Below are positions 55,423 through 63,721 of a stretch of DNA of 64,000 nt, piece after piece; the stretch's first letter is position 1, and every line of letters begins with the position of its first letter. The notes under the pieces were generated by a model that saw only the letters and a list, made by a program, of their open reading frames with translations, was not told the DNA's origin and made no database searches. The DNA lies in NCBI RefSeq assembly GCF_022865125.1, contig NZ_CP094828.1, positions 310,001 to 374,000 on the forward strand, in the 5' to 3' direction. The translations under genes were made by a program, and so were the position numbers. This stretch comes from Acuticoccus sp. I52.16.1 (GTDB lineage: Bacteria > Pseudomonadota > Alphaproteobacteria > Rhizobiales > Amorphaceae).

Positions 55423-55851
55423 CTACATCGGGTAGGAGATGGTCACGGTGGCGGCATTCTCGGCGCCGTCGCTCACCTCGATCTTGGCGTTGTCGAAGCT
55501 GGGCTCGGAGATCGGACTGCCGGAGACCCCCCACGCCTCGCTCGGCGCATCGTCGCCCAGCGTGAAGGTCCCGTCGCCGTTCTCGTCGTGCACCACGGCG
55601 ACGGCGTAGAAGCCGGGCTCCACGCCTTCGAGCACGGTGGTCATCGTGTCGGCCTCGGCGGGAACGACCACCGAATAAGCGCCGCCGCTCGTCAGGAAAT
55701 CGTCCTCGGTCTGGAGCGCGACGAGGATGTTCCCGGTTCCGGGCTGAATGCCGTCGACGGTGATGGTGACGTCCGCGGCCATCGCCGCGCTCGATGCGCA
55801 CACCGCCGTCACGGCGAAGATCGCAGTCAGTCGGGTTCGCAGGCGTATCAT
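55423..55851 (-). CDS. DUF2141 family exported protein
   Basis: A 142-residue periplasmic protein with a Sec signal peptide (about residues 1-25, AVTAVCASSAAMAADV). The DUF2141 pattern is clear: GNILVALQTEDDFLTSG near 40, VEPGFYAVAVVHDENGDGTF near 75, and PSEAWGVSGS near 100. AGGGGGA precedes the ATG at 55851. These proteins are beta-sandwiches of unknown function. The gene follows a G-rich tandem repeat and precedes the molybdoenzyme gene by 127 bases on the same strand. Confidence 0.9.
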   Translation of the reverse strand: MIRLRTRLTAIFAVTAVCASSAAMAADVTITVDGIQPGTGNILVALQTEDDFLTSGGAYSVVVPAEADTMTTVLEGVEPGFYAVAVVHDENGDGTFTLGDDAPSEAWGVSGSPISEPSFDNAKIEVSDGAENAATVTISYPM

Positions 55852-56007
55852 GTCAGTCCCCCTGGTCCGGGCGGTGCCCGTCAGAAGGAATGCGCCAGGT
55901 GGGCGAAAGGTGCCAGCGCCAATCGGCGCGCCCGGCCTGACAGAGGGCCGCACCCGCCGCCTCGCACGGCGGGAGGGCGGGACGGTGCGACGGTGGGACT
56001 CCGGAGT

Positions 56008-56049
56008 GGGGCGGTGGGACGGGGGCGGTGGGACGGGGGCGGTGGGACG
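56008..56049 (+). repeat. three perfect copies of a 14-base G-rich unit, G-quadruplex capable
   Basis: The unit GGGGCGGTGGGACG occurs at 56008-56021, 56022-56035 and 56036-56049 without a mismatch, preceded by degenerate copies from about 55970. At least six runs of three or more G with loops of 2-4 bases satisfy the usual G-quadruplex rule. It lies between the DUF4261-like stop and the DUF2141 promoter region, with G on the strand that is template for both flanking genes. The core resembles the repeat at 4632. Confidence 0.85.
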
Positions 56050-56054
56050 GTGGG

Positions 56055-56987
56055 TCAGACGGCCGCGCCGCCACCCAGGCGCCGGTCGCGCCGCAGCCCG
56101 GCCTGGAGAAGGCGCGTCAACAGCCCGCGCCGGCGGGGCGCCGGGCCCGGTGCCACGTCGGCCGCCATCGCCTCCACAAGCTCGGCCCGCACGCACAGCG
56201 TCTCCTCCTCCACCAACGCGCCGGCGGGCAGCAGCACCGCCATCGGCACCCCCGGAATCAGCCACTCGGCGACGAGGCGGACCCGAACGGCGCCGGTCGC
56301 GGTCTGCATCGTCTCGCCGTCGCGCAGCGCCACCCCTTCGACCAGCTGCCGGCGCACCGCCGCAGCCGCGACGTGGTAGGCGTCGGCGGAACGGCCGGTC
56401 AGCGTCGGCGCCACGGCGATCTCGAACCCTGTGAGCGGGGTGAGGCCCTTCGTCATCATGCCGACGGTGCCGGCGAGGCCGTCGTTCTGCGGGTGGTAGG
56501 GCGCGTACTGCACCAGGATCTCGTGCGGCACCTCGCCGGCGGCGAAGGCGGCCAGCACCGTGCCGACCACGTCAGGCGGCATGTAGACGTCGTTGGGACG
56601 GCTGTGCACCGCGAGCACGTCCCCGCTCGCCTTCGACACCGCGGCGGCCAGCGTCAGGCCGACCTTCATCGCCAGCAGTGCGGCAAGCTCGCTGGCGTCG
56701 CGCGGGGTCACCGTCATCGCCACGTGCGCCACGTGGGCGCCCAGCGCGGCGGACGGCTCCCACACACGCAGCGGAGCGAGGCCGTCGTCGGGGGCCTCGT
56801 AGCGCGTGCGGCGGGCCATCATCAGGACGCGCGTGCCCCCCACCGTGATCGCCAGCGTATCCTCGCCGACGTGCGCCTCGGCGTTGCGGAAGACGAGCTC
56901 GCGGGTGACGATGTCCAGCACCGACGCGAAATCGAGCGGCCGCTCTTCCGAGCGCAGAACCGTGAAGTGCTGCATCATGCCGTTCAT
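56055..56987 (-). CDS. DUF4261-like hypothetical protein
   Basis: A 310-residue soluble protein. An N-terminal part (DTLAITVGGTRVLMMARRTRYEAP...VWEPSAALGAHVAHVAMTV) is followed by an Ala-rich helical segment with LAVHSRPNDVYMPPDVVGTVLAAF near 125, then MTKGLTPLTGFEIAVAP near 180. The order of these blocks resembles DUF4261 proteins, which is a guess from pattern only. The last 40 residues are Arg/Pro-rich and basic. No signal peptide or metal motif is evident. It is transcribed toward the G-rich repeat. Confidence 0.6.
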   Translation of the reverse strand: MNGMMQHFTVLRSEERPLDFASVLDIVTRELVFRNAEAHVGEDTLAITVGGTRVLMMARRTRYEAPDDGLAPLRVWEPSAALGAHVAHVAMTVTPRDASELAALLAMKVGLTLAAAVSKASGDVLAVHSRPNDVYMPPDVVGTVLAAFAAGEVPHEILVQYAPYHPQNDGLAGTVGMMTKGLTPLTGFEIAVAPTLTGRSADAYHVAAAAVRRQLVEGVALRDGETMQTATGAVRVRLVAEWLIPGVPMAVLLPAGALVEEETLCVRAELVEAMAADVAPGPAPRRRGLLTRLLQAGLRRDRRLGGGAAV

Positions 56988-57097
56988 CGTCGTGGTCTCC
57001 CGTATCTGTCGGCCGGGACATTGCGCAGGGGCGGCTTACCGGCGGCTCAAGCCACTCGGTAAAGGAGCGATAGGGAGGGGCCGGACAATTGTCCCGA

Positions 57098-57280
57098 TCA
57101 CGCATCGAACGCGGCGTCGCAATCGAGGGCCCGCCGGCGGCCAGCGCTCCGGGTCGCAGCGCCCGCGCCATCAGGTGCGGCGGCCGTGAGCAGGCGTCGC
57201 GCCGCTGCGACATCGCCGGCGGTCTCGGCCCGGATCCGCCGCGGCGAGAGCGGCGGGTGGTTGTCCTCATCCGACCCCAT
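57098..57280 (-). CDS. doubtful small ORF, 60 residues
   Basis: An open frame with ATG at 57280 (MGSDEDNHPPLSPRRIRAETAGDVAAARRLL...) and G/C-rich third positions, within the 334-base gap 56988-57321. There is no ribosome-binding site of note and no recognised family. It would be divergent from moxR. The rest of the gap shows no other structure. Confidence 0.3.
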   Translation of the reverse strand: MGSDEDNHPPLSPRRIRAETAGDVAAARRLLTAAAPDGAGAATRSAGRRRALDCDAAFDA

Positions 57281-57321
57281 GGGCTACGCCTCGTCGTCCG
57301 TTTCCAACTCTTAGGCCGTTC

Positions 57322-58230
57322 GTGACAGCTCTGCCCCAATCCATCGACGAGACCGAGGCGCTGCTCGCGCAAGCGGACTATATCGCCGACCGCTCGCTCG
57401 CCACCGTCCTTTTCCTGGCGCTGCGCCTCAACCGCCCGCTCTTCCTCGAAGGCGAGGCCGGCGTCGGCAAGACGGAGATCGCCAAGGTCCTGTCGGCGGC
57501 GCTCGGGCGCAAGCTGATCCGCCTGCAGTGCTACGAGGGACTCGACCAGGCCGCCGCGCTCTACGAGTGGAACTACGCCGCGCAGATGATCGCGATCCGC
57601 CAGGCCGAGGCGACCGACGGCGCGCGCGAGGACGTCTTCGCCGAGCGCTTCCTCATCAAGCGCCCCCTCCTCGAAGCGCTGGAGACCCCGCCGGAGGGCG
57701 CGCCCATCCTGCTGATCGACGAGCTGGACCGCGCCGACGAAGCCTTCGAGGCCTTCCTTCTGGAGATCCTGTCGGACTTCCAGGTGACGATCCCGGAGCT
57801 GGGCACGGTGAAGGCGGCCGAGGCGCCGATCGTCATCGTCACCACCAACCGCACGCGCGAGATCCACGATGCGCTGAAGCGCCGCTGCCTCTACCACTGG
57901 GTCGACTACCCCTCGCTGGCGCGCGAGCGGGAGATCGTGCGGCGCAAGGTGCCGGGCGCGGGCGAGCGGCTGGCGGACGAGGTCGTCGGCTTCGTGCAGC
58001 AGCTGCGCGCGGGCGACCTTTTCAAGCCGCCGGGCGTCGCCGAGACGCTGGACTGGGCGCAGGCGCTCGCCGAGCTGGACCAGCTGGTCCTGGAGCCGGG
58101 CGTCGCCGACGACACGCTGGGCGTCCTGCTGAAGTACCAGGACGATATCGCCAAGCTGCGCGGGTCGGAGGTGCAGCGCATCATCGAGGAATTGCGCACC
58201 CATTCCGCCGGCAGCGCGGTGACGCTGTAA
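57322..58230 (+). CDS. MoxR-type AAA+ ATPase
   Basis: A 302-residue ATPase. Walker A GEAGVGKTE is at residues 44-52, Walker B APILLIDELDRADEAFEAFLLEIL near 130, sensor 1 VIVTTNRTREIHDALKRRCLYHW near 173, and a C-terminal lid (GSEVQRIIEELR). The sequence is closest to the CoxD-like branch that works with a VWA protein of the CoxE type. Such pairs remodel or load metal cofactors in target enzymes. The GTG start at 57322 aligns with the family N-terminus. The VWA partner is 500 bases downstream, separated by two tiny genes. Confidence 0.93.
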   Translation: MTALPQSIDETEALLAQADYIADRSLATVLFLALRLNRPLFLEGEAGVGKTEIAKVLSAALGRKLIRLQCYEGLDQAAALYEWNYAAQMIAIRQAEATDGAREDVFAERFLIKRPLLEALETPPEGAPILLIDELDRADEAFEAFLLEILSDFQVTIPELGTVKAAEAPIVIVTTNRTREIHDALKRRCLYHWVDYPSLAREREIVRRKVPGAGERLADEVVGFVQQLRAGDLFKPPGVAETLDWAQALAELDQLVLEPGVADDTLGVLLKYQDDIAKLRGSEVQRIIEELRTHSAGSAVTL

Positions 58231-58342
58231 AGCCCTCGGGGCGACGCGGCGCGGGCCGGCCCGGCGCCGGCGCCGCAACTTGCCGCTCTCCGGCGCTCGT
58301 GACATAATTCCTGTCACGTCAGTTGCATCCAGGTCCGGGCCA

Positions 58343-58447
58343 ATGCTTCACAACATCCCGCGCGAGGTTCTTGCGATCGCCCTTCTCGCCAGCATCGTCG
58401 GCCAGGTCGCCCTGTTCAAATATTTCGCCTTCGCGTCGAGCCTTTGA
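58343..58447 (+). CDS. tiny membrane peptide, 34 residues
   Basis: ATG at 58343 opens a short frame encoding MLHNIPREVLAIALLASIVG and continuing QVALFKYFAFASSL, then TGA. It is one hydrophobic helix with a short charged start. It ends 7 bases before the GTG of the DUF333 gene, a spacing like that of an operon. It is too short for composition tests and may be spurious. Confidence 0.4.
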   Translation: MLHNIPREVLAIALLASIVGQVALFKYFAFASSL

Positions 58448-58454
58448 TCCCCTC

Positions 58455-58688
58455 GTGAGCCGCCTCCTCGTCCTCGTCGCGCTGCTGCCGCTCGCCGCCC
58501 ACGCCGCGGAGGGAGACGCTCCCGTCCCGGGCGCGACGGGCCTCGCCAACCCGGCCTCGGAATATTGTGCCAGCCGCGGCGGCACGGTCGTGATCGAAGA
58601 CGAGGCGGACGGCCAGGTCGGCTATTGCCACCTGCCGGACGGACGGGTGGTGGAAGAGTGGGACCTCTACCGCGCCGAGCATCGATGA
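58455..58688 (+). CDS. DUF333 domain exported protein
   Basis: A 77-residue protein: a signal peptide (SRLLVLVALLPLAAHA, residues 2-17) followed by a DUF333 domain, ANPASEYCASRGGTVVIEDEADGQVGYCHLPDGRVVEEWDLYR. The two Cys of DUF333 (CxxxGG and GYC) are present and could form a disulfide. DUF333 is common in small periplasmic proteins sometimes labelled hemolysin-like without evidence. The GTG at 58455 is used. It sits inside the MoxR/VWA pair. Confidence 0.78.
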   Translation: MSRLLVLVALLPLAAHAAEGDAPVPGATGLANPASEYCASRGGTVVIEDEADGQVGYCHLPDGRVVEEWDLYRAEHR

Positions 58689-58728
58689 GCCGAACCGCGA
58701 AGGACCGAGCGGCCGCGCGCCGCCCCGC

Positions 58729-59925
58729 ATGAACGACACCGCACCAGCGCCCACCGCCCCCGCCGAACCGGCCGCCGGCCGCCTTGCCGAGAACATCGCC
58801 GTGTTCGCAAGGGTCTTGCGCGATTCCGGGCTCCCCGTCGGCCCGGCGCACGCGGTCGACGCGGTGCGCGCGGTGGAGGCCGCCGGCATCGCCTCGCGGA
58901 CCGACGTCTACGCCGCGCTGCGCGCCGTCTTCGTCCACAAGCGGGACGAGATCGCCGTGTTCGACGCCGCGTTCGACGCCTTCTTCCGCGGCCGCAACAT
59001 GCTCGACAAGATGATGGAGCTGCTGTCCCCGGTCGTCGACGAACGCAGGGCCGCCGAGAAGCCGCGCGCCGCCGCCGCCCGCGTCGCCCAGGCGCTGAAG
59101 CCGCCGCAACGCAACGAGCAACGCGAGCGGCCGCAGGAGATGGAGGTCGACGCCCGGCTCACCTCCTCCAACCGCGAGATCCTGCGCACCAAGGACTTCG
59201 CGCAGATGAGCGCGGCGGAACTGGAGGTCGCGCGCCGCGTCATCGCCCGCCTCGCCTTCGATGCCGACCGCGTCACGACCCGCCGCCGCGTCGCCGCCTC
59301 GCGCGGCCGGTTCGACCCGCGCCGCTCGATGCGCTCGGCGATGCGCACCGGTGGCGAGCTGATCACCCCGCGCCTCACCACCCGCGCCGTCAAACCGCCC
59401 CCGATCGTCGCCCTGTGCGACATTTCCGGCTCGATGGCCGACTACTCGCGCGTGATGCTGCATTTCCTGCATGCCCTCGGCGAGCGGCGGCGTGTCTCCA
59501 CTTTCCTCTTCGGCACGCGCCTCACCAACGTCACGCGCGCCCTCACCCGGCGCGATCCGGACGAGGCGCTGTCCATGTGCACCGGTCAGGTGGCCGACTG
59601 GTCCGGCGGGACGCGCATCGGCGAGGCGCTGGAGCGGTTCAACCGCGAATGGTCACGCCGGGTCCTGTCGGGCGGCCCGATCGTCCTCCTCGTGACCGAC
59701 GGGCTGGAGCGCGACGGCGACCTCGCCCGGCTGGCTCGTGAGGCGGACCGGCTCCACCGCTCGTGCCGGCAACTCGTCTTCCTCAACCCGCTGCTACGCT
59801 TCGACGCGTTCGAGCCGCGTGCTCAAGGCATCCGCACCCTTTTGCCGCACGTCGACGCCATGCGCCCGATCCATTCGGTTGAGAGCGTCGCAGACCTTGC
59901 CGCGGCGCTGACAGCGCAGCGCTAG
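58729..59925 (+). CDS. VWA domain protein (CoxE-like)
   Basis: A 398-residue protein. The N-terminal 100 residues are helical (LAENIAVFARVLRDSGLPVGPAHAVDAVRAVEAAG), followed by an Arg-rich linker. A von Willebrand A domain from about residue 225 carries the MIDAS motif DISGSMADYS beginning at Asp231; Thr in GGTRIG and Asp in LVTDG complete the metal site. It ends with a conserved WLNP-like FLNPLLRFDAFEP element. With the MoxR ATPase this makes the known MoxR/VWA chaperone-type pair. The client is not known; the nearest metalloenzyme is the molybdopterin oxidoreductase at 53181. Confidence 0.92.
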   Translation: MNDTAPAPTAPAEPAAGRLAENIAVFARVLRDSGLPVGPAHAVDAVRAVEAAGIASRTDVYAALRAVFVHKRDEIAVFDAAFDAFFRGRNMLDKMMELLSPVVDERRAAEKPRAAAARVAQALKPPQRNEQRERPQEMEVDARLTSSNREILRTKDFAQMSAAELEVARRVIARLAFDADRVTTRRRVAASRGRFDPRRSMRSAMRTGGELITPRLTTRAVKPPPIVALCDISGSMADYSRVMLHFLHALGERRRVSTFLFGTRLTNVTRALTRRDPDEALSMCTGQVADWSGGTRIGEALERFNREWSRRVLSGGPIVLLVTDGLERDGDLARLAREADRLHRSCRQLVFLNPLLRFDAFEPRAQGIRTLLPHVDAMRPIHSVESVADLAAALTAQR

Positions 59926-60109
59926 TGCCGGCCGCCCGACGCCGCACCGATCCGTGATCGTCGACCGCCCCGGAGCACGCGCGATTTTGCCGCGGAGTGC
60001 CCGCGCATGCTCGCGCGCAGGTCACGAAGTTGTTCATTCTGTTGCGAAATCACGGACCGGTTTACGGGCTTGGTAAAGGTCCGCGCGTGTGCCAGAAGAC
60101 TGGCGGACC

Positions 60110-60125
60110 GTGTCACCTAAGACAC
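60110..60125. promoter_or_regulatory. short hairpin in the leader of the 677-residue gene
   Basis: GTGTC (60110-60114) and GACAC (60121-60125) flank a 6-base loop, 28 bases before the ATG. A 227-base gap upstream contains an AT-richer stretch near 60025-60080 where a promoter could lie. No terminator for the VWA gene was recognised. Confidence 0.3.
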
Positions 60126-60152
60126 ACTGTCCGAAAATAAAAAGGGACTCTT

Positions 60153-62186
60153 ATGCGGCTCCGCACGATTGCAACGGCCACCCTGGCCGTCACCCTCAGC
60201 TCAGCCGGCGCCTACGCGCAAGATGCCGCCGATGCGGGCAGTTTCGACGCGCAGAGCGCGATCGAGTCTTTCTTCGGCAACCCCGATTTCCTCGGCACCA
60301 CGTCGAGCAGCGTCGGTTCCGTCACGACGGACGGCGAGAAGGTGATCGCCAACGACGTCGCGCTCACCTGGGAGTTCTCGGTCGGCGGCGGTGAGACGGA
60401 GACCGTCGCGATCAACCTCACCGTCTCGGCGCCGACCCTCGAGGTGACCGACCTCACCTTCGACGAAACCTACGCCGCCGACCTCATCAACATGCCCGAG
60501 AGCCACCTGTCGCTCACGGCCGAAGGCGGCGAGCAGGACCTCGACTACGCGTTTACGGTCAAGGATTACCGCATCACCAACGCGACCTGGGCCCCCTTCC
60601 CCGAGGTGCAGGAGAACGCGGCCGCCCCGATCTCGCGCTTCGCCCCGCTCATCGACGCGATGCTGACGCAAGGCTACGACAGTGCCCGCGTCTCCGGCAT
60701 GAGCGGCACGCTGAAGACCGGCGACGAGACGCAGACCTTCGACTACGGCCCCAGTTCCTACGGCAAGCTCGCGAACGGGCGCCTCGCGTCGTTCAAGATC
60801 GGCGCCGGCACCACGTCGCAGACGATTTCCCAGCCGACCGATCCGAACGCCCCGCCGGTCCCCTCCACCATCACCATCAACTACGGCGAGGCCGCCGGCG
60901 AAAACGTCGACCTGAAGCCGCTGGTCGCCTTCCTCACCGGCACCGGCGCCGGCAGCGGGGCGCAGACCGTCGTCGGCTCCATGACGTTCGACGGAATGGG
61001 CTTCGCCGCCGGCCAGATGGCCTCGTTCAAGCTCGGCAAGGTCACCACGACCGACATCACCGTCGATCCCAGCCGCGGCCCGATCCTGACCCAGGCCGAC
61101 AACCTCTACACCAGCGTCGCCGACGGCGAGGAGCCGGACCCCGCCACGCTGATCGGCTTCATGCTCGACACCTACGGCGCGTTCGGCGTCGGCTCCTACG
61201 TGATCGACGGCATGGACCTGACCTTCGCCGGCGGCGCCGCGACCCTCGGCAAGGTGGCGATCGAGAGCCTCGGCGCCGGCGGCCTCGGCCTCCTGTCGTT
61301 CAACGACGCGACGATCGAGGGGCCGGGCGTCGACGGCCAGCTCGGCAAGGTCGAGATCGCGGACGTGGTCTTCCCCGAGCGCGGCGACTTCATGAACGCC
61401 ATCATGGCCTCGATGGCCGGTATCGAGCCGGATCCGCAGACGGTGCTCAAGGCGGTGCCCTATATCGGCCGCACCACGGTGTCCGATCTCAGCGTCACCG
61501 GCGCCCCCTTCGGCGACATCGCGCTCGGCCTGTTCGAGACGCGGGCCACCAACTTCATCGAGTCGATCCCGACGCAGCTGTCGCTGGCGCTCGAGGGCTT
61601 CTCGATGCCGGCGTCGCTGATCTCCAACCCGATGGCGCAGGGCGTCTTCACCGCGGTCGGCGCCGATCCGATCCAGGCCGACGGCAACATCACGCTGGGC
61701 TGGGACGAAGCCTCCAAGCAGGTCTCGCTCGACGAGGACATCGCGGTGAACAACATCGGCCGCCTGCAACTGAGCGCGCAGATGTCCGGCATTCCGCGCT
61801 TCGTCTTCTCCGAGCCGCAGCGGATTCAGGAGGCGCTGGTGACGGCGGCGATCGACGGCGTGTCCGCCCGCTTCGAGGATGAGGGCATCACCGCCTTCGG
61901 CATCAACATGATGTCGCAGCAGGCGGGCATGCCGGCGAGCGAGTTCCCGTCGATCATCTCGCAGCAGGTGCAGATGCAGGTCGCCGCGATGACCGGCAAC
62001 AGCGACCTCGCCGAACAGGTGTCCGGCGCGCTCAGCACCTTCCTCGGCGACCCGCAGTCGCTGGCGATCGCGGCGACGCCGGCCAGCCCCGTTCCGCTCG
62101 CCCAGGTCATGGGCGCGGCGATGACCGCGCCGCAGGCGATCCCCGAGCTTCTGGGCCTGTCGATCGAGGCCAACGGCGCCCAATAA
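60153..62186 (+). CDS. large exported protein of unknown family with internal repeats
   Basis: A 677-residue protein with a Sec signal peptide (MRLRTIATATLAVTLSSAGA, cleavage after YAQ near residue 23). The mature part is acidic and rich in Gly, Thr, Asp and beta-strand pattern. It has recurring segments: GRLASFKIGAGTTSQTI near 210, GQMASFKLGKVTTTDITVD near 290, AATLGKVAIESLGAGGLGLLSFNDATI near 365 and QLGKVEIADVVFP near 400. Each is preceded by a helical stretch ending in a PLxxFL or TLxGFML-type helix. No Cys is seen. AAGGGA precedes the ATG. I do not recognise the family; the repeated strand/helix design would fit a periplasmic lipid-bridge or scaffold protein, which is speculation. It is monocistronic. 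Confidence 0.85.
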   Translation: MRLRTIATATLAVTLSSAGAYAQDAADAGSFDAQSAIESFFGNPDFLGTTSSSVGSVTTDGEKVIANDVALTWEFSVGGGETETVAINLTVSAPTLEVTDLTFDETYAADLINMPESHLSLTAEGGEQDLDYAFTVKDYRITNATWAPFPEVQENAAAPISRFAPLIDAMLTQGYDSARVSGMSGTLKTGDETQTFDYGPSSYGKLANGRLASFKIGAGTTSQTISQPTDPNAPPVPSTITINYGEAAGENVDLKPLVAFLTGTGAGSGAQTVVGSMTFDGMGFAAGQMASFKLGKVTTTDITVDPSRGPILTQADNLYTSVADGEEPDPATLIGFMLDTYGAFGVGSYVIDGMDLTFAGGAATLGKVAIESLGAGGLGLLSFNDATIEGPGVDGQLGKVEIADVVFPERGDFMNAIMASMAGIEPDPQTVLKAVPYIGRTTVSDLSVTGAPFGDIALGLFETRATNFIESIPTQLSLALEGFSMPASLISNPMAQGVFTAVGADPIQADGNITLGWDEASKQVSLDEDIAVNNIGRLQLSAQMSGIPRFVFSEPQRIQEALVTAAIDGVSARFEDEGITAFGINMMSQQAGMPASEFPSIISQQVQMQVAAMTGNSDLAEQVSGALSTFLGDPQSLAIAATPASPVPLAQVMGAAMTAPQAIPELLGLSIEANGAQ

Positions 62187-62353
62187 GGGCCCCGCCCCGC
62201 GCCGGCCGGGTGCCGCGCGGGGAACCATCCCGGCCCCGGCCGAGTTGCTTTCGCGGCGCCGCGTTCACCTGAGGGTGCACGCGGCGCTGTTGGTTCGGCG
62301 ACCGGCCCGCGTGTCCGCGGCCGGCCCGGACACGCGCAACGGGGGACCGGAGA

Positions 62354-63721
62354 ATGGCCGACGACGGCCCGCACGACACCGCAGAATCAGGCGCGGGAGC
62401 GGAGCCCGCACGCTCCGCCTTGCGCCGCAGCGCGCCGCACGCCCCGCCTCCTTCCCCCGCCGTGCCCTGGCCGCAGGCCGCGCCGCCCGTGCCGACGCGC
62501 GAGCGGTCCCGCGCCCCGCAGCACGCGGCGCTGCCGACCTCGCCCGGCGGCGGATGGCTGGGCGCGGCCGCCGTCTACGGCGGTGCCGCCCTCCTCGGCG
62601 CCTACCTGTTCCAGACCCGCGCCCGCGTCCGCGCCGAACACGAACATCCCCCGAGCGGCCGTTTCCTCGACGTCGGCGGCACGCGCCTCCACTATGTCGA
62701 CATCGGCGCCGGGCCGCCGGTGGTGCTGATCCACAGCGGCGGCACGACACTGGAAGACTGGTTCATCTCTTCGCTGGCCGACGAACTCGTGCCGCACCAC
62801 CGCCTCGTCCTGGTGGACCGGCCGGGCTACGGCTATTCGTCCCGCCCCGCGGGCACGGACTGGTCGCCCGAGCGGCAGGGGCGCGCCCTCGCCCACCTGA
62901 TGCACCGCCTCGGCGTCTACCGCGCGACCCTCGTCGCCCATGCCGACGCCGCGTTGCCGGCGATCGCGCTGGCGCTCGCCTATCCGGGCTTCGCCCGCGC
63001 GCTGACGCTCCTGAACCCGATCGCCTTCCCCGGCGGCGCGCCGGCCAGCGCCGCGGCACCGGTGCCGGGGATCCCGCTCCTCGCCCCGGTGGCGCGGGCG
63101 ACGGCGCTGCCTTCCCTGGCCCGCTCCGGCCTCCCTGCGCTTTTCCGCGCCAGCTTCGAGCCGCAACCCGTGCCGGCCACATATGCCGCGGCCTTCCCCG
63201 CCGGCCTCGTCACCCGCCCCGCCCAGCTGAGCGCGAGCGCACAGGACGCCACTGCGATCGACGCCGCCGCGACACGCCTCTCCCAACGCTATTCTGACCT
63301 CGATATCCCCGTGACGGTGGTGGCCGGCAGCGGCGACGCCATCGTCGACCCCGACGCGCAGGCCCGGCGCCTGGCGCGGACGATCGGCCATGCGCGCTTG
63401 ATCGTCGTCCCGGCGGCGGGCCATATGGTGCACCACTCGGCGCCCTCGCGCGTCGCGGCCGCCATCATCGACACGGCGACGGCGCCTCGCGCCCTCGCCG
63501 CCGCGCCCCCCGGCGCAAAGGACACCATGACCCCGCGAGCTCCCGCCCCGTCCGCGCCCCCCGCCCCGTCCGCGCCCCCGCCCGCCGCGCCGAGCCGGTC
63601 CGCGACCGCCGAGCGCGCCGCGCCCAAGCGCTCCCCCGCCAAGGCGAAGGGCGGCGGCGGCAAACGCTCCCCGGCCCGGCGGCAGACCGCCAAGCGCGGT
63701 CCGACGAAGCCCGCCACTTGA
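62354..63721 (+). CDS. membrane-anchored alpha/beta-hydrolase fold protein without nucleophile
   Basis: A 455-residue protein. A Pro-rich cytoplasmic segment (1-65), one transmembrane helix (about 68-86, LGAAAVYGGAALLGAYLF), and an alpha/beta-hydrolase domain (about 98-375) are followed by a Pro/Ala/Lys-rich basic tail (380-455). The oxyanion turn HSGGTTLEDWF near 125 and the acid (GSGDAIVDP) and His (AAGHMVHH) positions are normal. The elbow that should read GHSxG is VAHADAA, with Ala197 where the Ser should be. It is therefore probably non-catalytic or uses another residue. The tail resembles histone-H1-like tails. Its stop overlaps the next gene (TTGA). Confidence 0.85.
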   Translation: MADDGPHDTAESGAGAEPARSALRRSAPHAPPPSPAVPWPQAAPPVPTRERSRAPQHAALPTSPGGGWLGAAAVYGGAALLGAYLFQTRARVRAEHEHPPSGRFLDVGGTRLHYVDIGAGPPVVLIHSGGTTLEDWFISSLADELVPHHRLVLVDRPGYGYSSRPAGTDWSPERQGRALAHLMHRLGVYRATLVAHADAALPAIALALAYPGFARALTLLNPIAFPGGAPASAAAPVPGIPLLAPVARATALPSLARSGLPALFRASFEPQPVPATYAAAFPAGLVTRPAQLSASAQDATAIDAAATRLSQRYSDLDIPVTVVAGSGDAIVDPDAQARRLARTIGHARLIVVPAAGHMVHHSAPSRVAAAIIDTATAPRALAAAPPGAKDTMTPRAPAPSAPPAPSAPPPAAPSRSATAERAAPKRSPAKAKGGGGKRSPARRQTAKRGPTKPAT

